DNA of 42,186 nt, from the NCBI GenBank assembly GCA_946621635.1, contig CAMOOR010000015.1:1-42186 (forward strand), given 5' to 3'. This document shows, in pieces, positions 32,015-39,480 of this stretch (the stretch's first letter is position 1; each line of letters begins with the position of its first letter). The notes under the pieces were generated by a model, which did no database searches, was not told the origin of the DNA, and was given only the letters and a program-made list of their open reading frames with translations. This stretch comes from Colimorpha sp002372855 (GTDB taxonomy: Bacteria > Bacteroidota > Bacteroidia > Bacteroidales > P3). Position numbers and translations under genes: made by a program.

Positions 32015-34090
32015 ATGAAAATGAGCATTGTTGTCGAAAAAATAGTATCGTTTATTGTTTGCCGCCGCCAGGCGTCAGCCCGGCACGGCGTGATGCTCCG
32101 AAACGCCCTACCCTCGAGGGCCTTTTTACTCCTCCTCCTGCTCCTGTACCCGTTCGCCGTCGCGGCCCAGAACGACACCGTGAAGACCCTCGACGAGGTG
32201 GAAATCTCGTCGCAGCGCACCCCGTCGGTGACCCGTACGGCGGCGCCCACGCAGGTGATGGACGCCGAACGCATAGAGCACCTGGGGGCCGTGCAGCTGA
32301 GCGACGCCATCAAGCAGATGGCCGGCGTGACGCTGAAGGACTACGGCGGCGTGGGGGGCGTCAAGACCGTCTCCGCCCGCGGCCTCGGCAGCCAGTTCTC
32401 GGCCGTCACCATCGACGGCATCCCCGTCGACGACTCGCAGAACGGCCAGGTCGACCTCGGCCGCTATACCCTTGGCAACACCGCCTACGTCAGCCTCAGC
32501 CAGGGCCAGGAGCAGTCCTCGTTGCTCTCGGCCAAGGCGTTGGCCGCCGGTAACGTGCTCAACATGGAGACCGCCGAGCCCTCCTTCTGGCCCGGCGAGC
32601 GCGTCAAACTCAAGGCCGGCCTCGAGGGCGGTTCCTTCGGCTATCGCTCCCCGTCGCTCCTCTGGCAGCAGCGGTGGAGCCGCCGGTTGAAGAGCAGCCT
32701 CTTTGTCAACCACCTCCGTTCCGACGGCGACTACCCCTTTACACTCTACTATACCGCCTCGCACCGCGACAGTTCCTCCGTCGAACGCCGCAGCCACTCC
32801 GCCGTGTGGATGTTCACGGCCGACGGCAACCTCTTCTACACCCTCGGCGAGGGCAACACGCTGACCGCCAAGGTGCACTACATGCGCGGCATGCATGAGT
32901 TGCCGGGGCCTATAGCCTACTACTCGCAGGCTGTCTCGGGCCAGCGGTCGGAGGAGGAGCAGGCCTTCGCACAGGCCCGTTGGCGCGTGGAGCGCGAGAG
33001 GTGGCAGGGCCAGCTGTTGGCCAAGGTGCGCTACAGCGACGACCACTACTTCGACACCCTCCGCAACGCCCACGACGCCTACACGCAGCGCGAAGCCTTC
33101 GTCAGCGGCAGCCTGCACTGCCCCCTGACGGCATGGCTCAACCTCGATGGCGCCCTCGACGCCAGCCTGGCCCACCTCGACAGCCGCCACCAGCCCGCCA
33201 CCAACCAGTTCTCCGACGTAACGCGGCGCAACCTCGCCGCCGCCCTGGCCCTGCAGGTCCACTTCGGCGCCTTCGAGGCCCGCGCCAACGCCCTCTACAC
33301 CGATATTGCCGACCTCATCGCCGGTCAGGACACCACCCCCTCCTACCGCCGGCTGACGCCCTTCGTCGCCCTGATGTACCGCCTGGGGATGACCACCACC
33401 CTGCGGGCGTTCTACAAGGAGACCTACCGCGTGCCCAACTTCGGGGAACTGTATTTCTTCCAGCTCATGCCCCGAGGCCTGCGGCCCGAACGCGCGCACC
33501 AGTTCAACCTGGGCGTCACCCACACCAACAGCTACGGCCTCTGCCAGCTGACGGCAACGCTGGACGCCTACTATAACCATGTAAACGACAAGATAGTGGC
33601 CAAGCCGACAAGCAACATGTACTACTGGTCGATGGAGAACTTCGGCGTGGTGGACATCCTGGGCGTCGACGCCACGGCCAATGCTCAATTCTCTGTTTTC
33701 AGCTCCCAGTTCTCAATCCAACTCAACTACTCGTTCCAACATGCCGTGGACCACACGCGCCCCGGCAGCAACACCTACGGCCACCAGATTATGTACACCC
33801 CGCGCCACAGCGGCGGAGCATCGCTGCGATGGGAGAATGCGTGGGTCAACCTCGGCGCCACGGCCATGGTGGTGGGGCACCGCTACTTCATGCGGCAGAA
33901 CACCCCGGAGAGCCGTATGCCCGCCTACTGCGACCTCGGCCTCTCGCTGGACCGTTCCTTCGACCTCCGGATCGGCACCCTCTCGCTGCGCGCCGCCGTG
34001 CAGAACCTGCTGGACACACAGTACGAGGTGGTGGCCTCCTACCCCATGATGGGCCGCAACTGGAAAATAGGAATCATGTATGATTTTTGA
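32015..34090 (+). CDS. btuB: TonB-dependent vitamin B12 receptor BtuB
   Basis: 691 residues from the ATG at 32015, which follows GAGGAAAGGA; a second ATG at 32093 gives a shorter, cleaner signal peptide (MLRNALPSRAFLLLLLLLYP) and is possible. The plug (about 55-165: VEISSQRTP, then ARGLGSQFSAVTIDGIPV) is followed by a 22-strand-type barrel ending in the aromatic GIMYDF. The B12 riboswitch upstream and the BtuG-like gene downstream support the assignment. Residues 558-570 (QFSVFSSQFSIQL) are encoded by a locally T-rich, 7-bp-periodic stretch that looks foreign to the gene. Confidence 0.93.
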   Translation: MKMSIVVEKIVSFIVCRRQASARHGVMLRNALPSRAFLLLLLLLYPFAVAAQNDTVKTLDEVEISSQRTPSVTRTAAPTQVMDAERIEHLGAVQLSDAIKQMAGVTLKDYGGVGGVKTVSARGLGSQFSAVTIDGIPVDDSQNGQVDLGRYTLGNTAYVSLSQGQEQSSLLSAKALAAGNVLNMETAEPSFWPGERVKLKAGLEGGSFGYRSPSLLWQQRWSRRLKSSLFVNHLRSDGDYPFTLYYTASHRDSSSVERRSHSAVWMFTADGNLFYTLGEGNTLTAKVHYMRGMHELPGPIAYYSQAVSGQRSEEEQAFAQARWRVERERWQGQLLAKVRYSDDHYFDTLRNAHDAYTQREAFVSGSLHCPLTAWLNLDGALDASLAHLDSRHQPATNQFSDVTRRNLAAALALQVHFGAFEARANALYTDIADLIAGQDTTPSYRRLTPFVALMYRLGMTTTLRAFYKETYRVPNFGELYFFQLMPRGLRPERAHQFNLGVTHTNSYGLCQLTATLDAYYNHVNDKIVAKPTSNMYYWSMENFGVVDILGVDATANAQFSVFSSQFSIQLNYSFQHAVDHTRPGSNTYGHQIMYTPRHSGGASLRWENAWVNLGATAMVVGHRYFMRQNTPESRMPAYCDLGLSLDRSFDLRIGTLSLRAAVQNLLDTQYEVVASYPMMGRNWKIGIMYDF

Positions 34091-34206
34091 GCGGTGAGCT
34101 GTAAGCTGTGAGCTGTAAGTGGCTGGCGCAAAACTTAAACTTAAAACTTAATACTTAAAACTTAAAACTTAAAACTTAATACTTAATACTTAAAACTTAA
34201 TACTTA
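34089..34206. repeat. 7-bp tandem repeat (GAGCTGT then AAACTTA)
   Basis: About seventeen units, with one 6-bp slip: GAGCGGT, GAGCTGT, AAGCTGT, GAGCTGT, AAGTGGC and TGGCGCA, then AAACTTA/ATACTTA units up to two bases before the btuG ATG. It starts inside the btuB stop codon. It shares 41 identical bases with the array before ftsY. Confidence 0.88.
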
Positions 34207-34208
34207 AA

Positions 34209-35240
34209 ATGAAACACATCATCAGAACGCTTTTCCTCGTCCTCCTCGCCCTCGGCATGGTGGCCTGCGAGGATGAGAAAGAGAACACCGGCGCAGGCGT
34301 CCAAACCACGGGTGCCCTGGTGCTCAACGAAGGGTCCTATGGCGTCAACAACGCCTCCATCTCGTCCCTCGACACCGCCAGCGGCGACATCGACAACAGC
34401 TGGTTCCAGGAGGCCAACGGCCGCGGCCTAGGCAACAACGCCCAGGACATGGTGCTCTACCAAGGGAAGGTCTACGTCACCGTTACCGAGAGCAACACCC
34501 TCGAGGCCATCGACCCCGCCACGGGTCGCGCCACACAGAAGAGCATGGGCACGCTGAAGCCCCGCAGCATCGCCGCCCAGGACGGCAAGCTCTACATCTC
34601 GTGCTACACCCCGGCCTGCGTGGTGTGCGTGGATGCCGCCACCCTCGCCATCGAGGACACCTGCCTGCTGGGCGCCTTCCACCCGGAGGGCATCGCCATT
34701 GCCCAGGGCAAGGCGTTCGTGGCCAGCGCCTACAACGACAGCTACGAGTACGACAACCGCCTCTACGTCGTCGACCTCGCCTCGTTTGCCGTCAGCTCCA
34801 CCATCGAGGTGGGCGTGAACCCCAACAAGGTGGAACGCCTGAGCGACAGCAAGCTCGTCGTCACCTGGACGGGCAACTACGGCGATGTGCCCTCGGGCTG
34901 CGCCATCGTCGATGCGGGCAGCCTCAGCGTCAGCCCCGTGGGCCACGGCCTCACCAAGGGCAGCGTCTACAACGGCAAGATTTACGGCTACGATGCCCCC
35001 TACGGCGGCACCACGTCATGGGTCGTGATCGATGCCAACGGCAACGTCGAGAACTTCCCGTTCCCGGTCACGGTCGACAACAACGCCTACGGCATCAACA
35101 TCAATCCCTCCAACGGCGACGTCTACATCATGGATGCCGACTACAGCGCCGGCGGCAATGTATACTGCTACCGCGCCGACGGCACCCTCCGTTTCAAGTG
35201 CGCCGCCGCCATGAACCCCTCGAAAGTGGTGTTCCTTTGA
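34209..35240 (+). CDS. btuG: BtuG-like surface lipoprotein, B12-binding beta-propeller
   Basis: 343 residues. The lipoprotein signal ends LGMVAC (Cys 20), followed by an acidic stretch EDEKEN that suits surface export in Bacteroidetes. The rest is a YncE/DUF5074-like seven-bladed propeller, with repeated GKVYVT, GKLYIS and NRLYVVD strands. BtuG of Bacteroides binds cobalamin on the cell surface with extreme affinity and caps BtuB. The position directly after btuB, under a B12 riboswitch, makes the same role likely here. The assignment rests on fold and context, not alignment. Confidence 0.88.
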   Translation: MKHIIRTLFLVLLALGMVACEDEKENTGAGVQTTGALVLNEGSYGVNNASISSLDTASGDIDNSWFQEANGRGLGNNAQDMVLYQGKVYVTVTESNTLEAIDPATGRATQKSMGTLKPRSIAAQDGKLYISCYTPACVVCVDAATLAIEDTCLLGAFHPEGIAIAQGKAFVASAYNDSYEYDNRLYVVDLASFAVSSTIEVGVNPNKVERLSDSKLVVTWTGNYGDVPSGCAIVDAGSLSVSPVGHGLTKGSVYNGKIYGYDAPYGGTTSWVVIDANGNVENFPFPVTVDNNAYGININPSNGDVYIMDADYSAGGNVYCYRADGTLRFKCAAAMNPSKVVFL

Positions 35241-35244
35241 GTGG

Positions 35245-35997
35245 CTACCTCTGCGTGGCGATATAGTCCATGACCTTCTTCTTGTCGCTGCTGAAGGTGA
35301 GGATGTCCACGGTCTGGTAATAGTTAGGCTTGTCGATGCAGTAGTTGTAGGCGTACTTGAGAAATTCCACCTGCGACGACGAGAAGTCTATCGTCTCGGC
35401 CAGACGGGCAATCTGGCTGGCCGTCAGGTTCGACGAGGCCACGATGACCTTGCCCAAGGCCAGGCGGTCGCTGTCGAAGCTCTGGTTCTTCATCCTCAGC
35501 ACCATGGCGGCCACATCCTCCTCGGTGGCACGGCGGATTTCGGGTTCCATCGGAGGCTGGGGAGCGAGAGGCTCGGGACGTACCTTGTGGTGTTCCGGAC
35601 GCGGCGAGGGTTCCTGATAGGTCACCACGCGACTCTCGGCTCGGTTGTGCGACGGCGTGTAGAGCGACAGCATCTCCGTGCGCTCATCGTAGTTCACATT
35701 CACCACCACGCTGGGTTCGCCCGGCAGGAGCTGCAGGACGGCGGCCTTCTGAACGGGGCGTTTCAGAACCACCACCACCTCGTGGGTGCGGTCGGTGACA
35801 TCGTTGACCATCACACGGCTCTGCGGCATGCGGTTCATCAGCTCGCCGTCCATGAAGACATTGAACGACTCGCCATGCTGCGACTGGAAGGAGACCGTAT
35901 AGCGTTGCGGGCGCGGGACCCTGCCGTGGTGGCCGGGCTGTGCTGCGGCACCCGCCATCATCAGGCAGGCTATGAGTATGATTGCAAATCTTTTCAT
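35245..35997 (-). CDS. DUF4476 domain protein, secreted
   Basis: 250 residues. The signal peptide ends GAAAQ (about 20). The N-terminal part (about 30-110) is a beta-rich domain with HGESFNVFMDGELMNRMP. A Pro/Glu/His-rich linker follows (about 125-160), then a C-terminal DUF4476 helical domain (about 165-248: FDSDRLALGKVIVASSNLTASQIARL). Such proteins are common in Bacteroidetes envelopes and have no known function. It converges on btuG with a 4-bp gap and no visible terminator. Confidence 0.88.
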   Translation of the reverse strand: MKRFAIILIACLMMAGAAAQPGHHGRVPRPQRYTVSFQSQHGESFNVFMDGELMNRMPQSRVMVNDVTDRTHEVVVVLKRPVQKAAVLQLLPGEPSVVVNVNYDERTEMLSLYTPSHNRAESRVVTYQEPSPRPEHHKVRPEPLAPQPPMEPEIRRATEEDVAAMVLRMKNQSFDSDRLALGKVIVASSNLTASQIARLAETIDFSSSQVEFLKYAYNYCIDKPNYYQTVDILTFSSDKKKVMDYIATQR

Positions 35998-36000
35998 AAA

Positions 36001-36042
36001 AAACTTAAAACTTAAAACTTAAAGCTTAAAACTTAAAGCTTA
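36001..36042. repeat. 7-bp tandem repeat (AAACTTA/AAGCTTA)
   Basis: Six units: AAACTTA three times, AAGCTTA, AAACTTA and AAGCTTA, filling the gap between the DUF4476 start codon and the PHP gene stop. The units match those before ftsY and btuG but lie in the opposite orientation relative to the genes. Confidence 0.85.
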
Positions 36043-36049
36043 AAACCAA

Positions 36050-36841
36050 CTATAATATTTTTCTCAGTTTGTGTTCCCTGAAATACATCGTGTCTATCCA
36101 GCGTCCCTCCTCACCCCTGAGGGCCATCGCAAACTCGTCGAAGGTGCGGTGCTCCATGTAGACGAGGTTGTAGACGTCGCCCACATTGTCGATGAAATGG
36201 GCGTCGCTGTCGGTGATGAAGTTGAAGCGCTTGAGGTAGGCGAACTTCTTCAGTATCTCGTCCTTGGTGATGCGGAAGTTGATTTCGAGGCCGTCGGCCC
36301 TGAGGTCCGGCGGCACGAAACCCAGCTGGCTCATGAGCGAGGTGGTGCCCTTGTTGATGTGCGCCGGCACGAAGAGGCCGCCGATGCGGTGCACCTCGTC
36401 GTAGATGCCGTCGATGTCGACATCGATGGCGTTCAACAGGTGGTACTCCTCCTCGCCGACAATCTCCTCGTTCTCGTCCACGATGAGCTGGTAGCCGAAG
36501 CGGTCGACATCGTTCTCGATCTTGGGCAGATGCTCGTCGAGGAAGAGCTGGAAGGCGTCGAGCTGGGCGTCGTCGCGGAAGTAGCATAGGCAGTGCGTCT
36601 CCTCCTGACTGGTCACCTCGACGCCGCCGAGGACGAAGAGGCCCTTCTCCTTGCCGATGCGCTGGGTGACCTTCACCTGCCGCGTGGTGTTGTGGTCGCT
36701 GATGGCTATCATGTCCAGCCCGCGGGCCAGGGCACGCTCGACGATGGCCGTGGGCGACATCTCGAGGTCGCCGCACGGCGAGAGCACCGTATGGATGTGC
36801 AGGTCGGCTTTGAACGGAGCAATCGGCATAGACAACGGCAT
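36050..36841 (-). CDS. PHP-domain phosphoesterase
   Basis: 263 residues. PHP metal-site motifs: DLHIH (H15, H17), ISDHN (D49, H50), GVEVTSQEE, PAHIN and TDSDAH near the C-terminus. It would hydrolyse a phosphoester with a trinuclear metal site; the substrate is unknown. It is the short PHP type that often lies next to a DRTGG-domain gene, as here (36929-37264 upstream, with a hairpin-forming repeat between). An ATG at the fifth codon is an alternative start. Confidence 0.9.
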   Translation of the reverse strand: MPLSMPIAPFKADLHIHTVLSPCGDLEMSPTAIVERALARGLDMIAISDHNTTRQVKVTQRIGKEKGLFVLGGVEVTSQEETHCLCYFRDDAQLDAFQLFLDEHLPKIENDVDRFGYQLIVDENEEIVGEEEYHLLNAIDVDIDGIYDEVHRIGGLFVPAHINKGTTSLMSQLGFVPPDLRADGLEINFRITKDEILKKFAYLKRFNFITDSDAHFIDNVGDVYNLVYMEHRTFDEFAMALRGEEGRWIDTMYFREHKLRKIL

Positions 36842-36852
36842 ATTTTTTCCCC

Positions 36853-36921
36853 GTCGGCGAATTTTGCGAATTATGCGAATGGACTAATAAACAATTCGCC
36901 CAATCCGCACAATTCGCCGAC
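36853..36921. repeat. Inverted array of 9-bp units (GCGAATTTT type)
   Basis: The outer arms GTCGGCGAATT and AATTCGCCGAC are perfect reverse complements. Inside, the left side has 9-bp units GCGAATTTT, GCGAATTAT and GCGAATGGA, and the right side has AATTCGCCC, AATCCGCAC and AATTCGCCG. The layout is that of the 10-bp and 11-bp arrays. It occupies the gap between the DRTGG-like and PHP genes. Confidence 0.88.
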
Positions 36922-36928
36922 CGATTCC

Positions 36929-37264
36929 TTAGCAGTTCAGCAACTGGTAGATTTTGCCGACGGTCTCGTAGGTCTGCATGTCGGTGCTGAGGAAGGGGAT
37001 GCCCTCCTCGTTGCTTTGCTCTACGGTGTCTTCACTGGCGGTGAGGCCCTTGACGAGGATGACGCAGGCCAGCTCCTTGAGGGAGGCGATGGCCATGACG
37101 TTCTTGTGGGTCTGGAGGGTCACCCACACGTTGCCCATCTCGGCATTGCCCATGACGTCGCTGAGGAGGTCGCTGACATAGCATCCGTCGATGTCGCGGT
37201 CGAGACCTTTCTCGCCACTCAACACTTTGAGGTTCAGTTTTTCAACAAGTTCTCTTACTTTCAT
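36929..37264 (-). CDS. DRTGG-like domain protein
   Basis: 111 residues, a single compact domain: MKVRELVEKLNLKVLSGE, then DIDGCYVSDLLSDVMG and NVWVTLQTHKNVMAIASL. This is the pattern of small DRTGG-type regulatory domains, found alone beside PHP and anti-sigma-like or hydrogenase-associated genes in anaerobes. It probably binds a small ligand or partner; the function is not known. Likely cotranscribed with the PHP gene. Confidence 0.72.
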   Translation of the reverse strand: MKVRELVEKLNLKVLSGEKGLDRDIDGCYVSDLLSDVMGNAEMGNVWVTLQTHKNVMAIASLKELACVILVKGLTASEDTVEQSNEEGIPFLSTDMQTYETVGKIYQLLNC

Positions 37265-37296
37265 ATTTCGGTGTGTTTTTGATTCGTTAGCGACTG

Positions 37297-37304
37297 CAAA
37301 GATA
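37297..37304 (-). promoter_or_regulatory. -7 box of a promoter for the DRTGG-like gene
   Basis: On the minus strand this reads TATCTTTG, followed by GCAG, 33 bp ahead of the start codon. No good TTTG is found 19-21 bp upstream. Confidence 0.55.
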
Positions 37305-37350
37305 CAAAAAATTTTGGAAACGGCGGCGACAAAAACAATTTTCTTTCAAT

Positions 37351-37522
37351 GGAGCGCCGGCTGCCAGCCTGTTAACTCCATAACCCATCCTTTTTAACGA
37401 CAACAATGACAACACAAACAACAGCTGCCGCACCCCCGGAGCACACCGCATGTTGCGGTGTGCCCGTTGTCTTCGTTGTCTATGTTGTCGTTAAAAAAAG
37501 AAGCGCAGGCTGGCAGCCTGCG
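37351..37522. repeat. Composite repeat: nested hairpins flanked by REP palindromes
   Basis: Outer flanks are two copies of the lpxB-type palindrome (37355-37371, degenerate; 37504-37522, perfect and in the opposite orientation). Between them, TTTTTAACGACAAC with 9-bp ACAAC units (37391-37424) is inverted at 37465-37498 (GTTGTCTTC, GTTGTCTAT, GTTGTCGTT, then A-run). The centre is a 23-bp palindrome with arms GCACACCGCA/TGCGGTGTGC. The right half is copy Y of the element at 30703-30754. No gene is present in 37305-37584. Confidence 0.88.
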
Positions 37523-37584
37523 AAACACCCTCCATTTTCTTAACAATCGTTAAATCGGCGTTTTTCGGCCCGACGAACACCCTG

Positions 37585-37621
37585 CCATCTCCCACTGTGG
37601 TGGGAGTTGGTAGGGAGATGG
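37585..37621 (-). terminator. Hairpin after the 37653-38240 gene
   Basis: CTCCCAC and GTGGGAG pair around TGTG, and an outer CCATCTCCC/GGGAGATGG can pair as an alternative. It lies 32 bp after the stop codon on the minus strand, with an A/T-poor tail, so termination is only suggested. Confidence 0.45.
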
Positions 37622-37652
37622 TTGGTATTTGGTAGGGACAAAGTAAGTACTT

Positions 37653-38240
37653 TTACCGACTGCATTTCTTTTTCCACATATTGATAATGCTGTCACAGAT
37701 TTGGTATTGCTCTTCGTCCTGCATATTAGGGTCAAGACCTCCTTTATAAATATTCCGCAAGCGATACACCGACTCTAGCTTGTTATCTTTGTAATAGGAT
37801 TTCCAACAATACGACACCAATTTCTTTTTATCGGAATCAGATAGGTGATGGTCTTTCTCGTAAAGCAAAACATAACCTTCTGCTGCATAATGGTAGCCGT
37901 AGGTATAATGGTATTTTCTTTCTAGCAAAAGCGCATATTTGATGAGTTTAGAGATATCCTCGCGTTTGTAAGTGTATGTGGTGTACTGATAAAAGGTCTC
38001 AAAAGCATTTGTATCTCCGTTCTCGATTTTTTTGAAAAAATCGGGGTCGCCCTCGACATCGTCAACAAACGGGTTTTCCCAACAGCCTTCACATCTCTCA
38101 TACTCTCCACTATCGTCTTGGATGACCAACAACTCATCTGTTGTGTCCTCAGTAGAGCCATCAGGGGCTGTCACCTGACGATTGGTGCAGGAGGACAGCT
38201 GCAATGCTGTAATAATTAAGAATAAAATCGGAATTCTCAT
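37653..38240 (-). CDS. Putative lipoprotein, unknown
   Basis: 195 residues from the ATG at 38240 (MRIPILFLIITALQLSSC, lipidated Cys about 18). An earlier in-frame ATG at 38315 lies upstream of the predicted transcription start and is rejected. The mature part is rich in Tyr, Lys and Asp, with a run of short helices (FYQYTTYTYKREDISKLIKY) that may be TPR/Sel1-like. The gene is AT-rich compared with most of the window and belongs to the Rhs-associated block. A defensive or immunity role is possible but not shown. Confidence 0.75.
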   Translation of the reverse strand: MRIPILFLIITALQLSSCTNRQVTAPDGSTEDTTDELLVIQDDSGEYERCEGCWENPFVDDVEGDPDFFKKIENGDTNAFETFYQYTTYTYKREDISKLIKYALLLERKYHYTYGYHYAAEGYVLLYEKDHHLSDSDKKKLVSYCWKSYYKDNKLESVYRLRNIYKGGLDPNMQDEEQYQICDSIINMWKKKCSR

Positions 38241-38312
38241 AATTGTCAAATTATGTTTTCTTTCTCTTGCTATGGTGTAATCCTGTTGCATTATGGTTGC
38301 TTTTCTTCGCTG

Positions 38313-38344
38313 CAAAGATACAACTTTTTCCCTATTCCGCCAAA
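38313..38344 (-). promoter_or_regulatory. Bacteroidetes-type promoter for the 37653-38240 gene
   Basis: On the minus strand, TTTG (38344-38341) is followed after 20 bp by TATCTTTG (38320-38313), an exact consensus match. The TTTG lies in one arm of a small hairpin (CGCCAAAAA at 38338-38346, TTTTTGGCG at 38355-38363) that could end transcription from the upstream gene. Confidence 0.75.
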
Positions 38345-38507
38345 AACTTTTTGCTTTTTGGCGCTTCTTTTCCCCCCTTTGCGTTGCATTTTCTACTTGA
38401 ACTTAAGTTGTGTAAAAAACCGTATTTTTGTCCTAGTTTGGATCCTTTCTAAACCATGCTCCATAAAGACATTGGGGGAGGCATGCCCTTATCTCTCTGT
38501 TTTTAAA

Positions 38508-39080
38508 CTAATGGGGACAAAAAGGAATAATCGGATCCGGACCAGGGAAAATTCTATTCTCAATTATCAGCTTTCTTCTAAACCAACAGTTTCCTATAAA
38601 CCGTTCACCGTTTACTTCAATGTCATATGTCACATACACTTTATTGGGGCTAAACCAACGTCTGTCACATTTTGCGTACAATATAAAATTCGTCCATCCT
38701 TTTGTCGTAGTATTTGCCATAATAGTGGCTGCAATGGAGTCTTTCTGTAGTGACACACTTGATATATTGTTCTTTGGAATGGCCAAATAGTCAAGGCTGT
38801 ATGACAGCGTGTCGTTCTGACTGTTTTGAAATGATAAAGAGTGGAGTTTGAACTGTGTAATCTTTTCAGGAGAACAGTGAATAGAGATTTCAAAAGTAAA
38901 ATGGCCACTCATGATAAGACTCTCCCCATACTCCCCTATAGTTAGTGTAAAGTCTGTCGAACGGCTAAGTTCCTTGAGTTCCTCATAATCCTTGTTCTCC
39001 ATGTTCAAGTACGGCAATCTGCATGAACCGCACATCAAACACAACAAAGAACCCAATATCAAAAGTTTGTTCCTTTTCAT
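38508..39080 (-). CDS. Putative lipoprotein, unknown
   Basis: 190 residues. The lipoprotein signal ends CLMCGSC (Cys about 20). The mature part is predicted beta-rich (DFTLTIGEYGESLIMSGHFTFEIS, read in two parts) with no motif that I know. It is AT-rich with relaxed codon use, like its neighbours in the Rhs-associated block and unlike the GC-rich genes on both sides. Confidence 0.75.
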   Translation of the reverse strand: MKRNKLLILGSLLCLMCGSCRLPYLNMENKDYEELKELSRSTDFTLTIGEYGESLIMSGHFTFEISIHCSPEKITQFKLHSLSFQNSQNDTLSYSLDYLAIPKNNISSVSLQKDSIAATIMANTTTKGWTNFILYAKCDRRWFSPNKVYVTYDIEVNGERFIGNCWFRRKLIIENRIFPGPDPIIPFCPH

Positions 39081-39189
39081 TGTTCTATGGATATGTTCAC
39101 AACATTTTCAATCTACCTTTGTCTGGCCCGACACAACGAAGATATTTGTCTCGGTCACCTTTGGCACTATTGTCTTCAATTCCCATGCC

Positions 39190-39480
39190 CTATAGTTCAA
39201 AAAGTCGAACCTGATAAACTTTGCCGCAATGAGGACATTGAATGATATCTGGCAGTTGTGTCGTCACACTGGTTTGGTGACAGTAGGGGCATTCTACTGA
39301 GTATTTTCCACACTTCTGGCATTGTCGGATGGTCTTTCTCCTGGCAATCTTGCGGCCTTTACAGAGACAGTTTATTATTTGAAACAAGTGTACTGAAGCC
39401 TCGATTCCTTGTCCCGGAACAAATCTAATTCTCGGACGGAGTCTTTCAAACGTACACTCACATTCTATTGCTTTTTTCAT
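39190..39480 (-). CDS. Small zinc-ribbon protein downstream of the Rhs tip
   Basis: 96 residues with three CxxC pairs: CQKC, CPYC and CPHC in the C-terminal half, enough for one or two zinc ribbons, plus CLC nearby. No signal peptide. Its start codon overlaps the stop of the Rhs tip gene by ATGA (39477-39480), so the two are translationally coupled. In polymorphic toxin loci this is where an immunity gene usually lies, but nothing in the sequence proves that role. Confidence 0.75.
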   Translation of the reverse strand: MKKAIECECTFERLRPRIRFVPGQGIEASVHLFQIINCLCKGRKIARRKTIRQCQKCGKYSVECPYCHQTSVTTQLPDIIQCPHCGKVYQVRLFEL

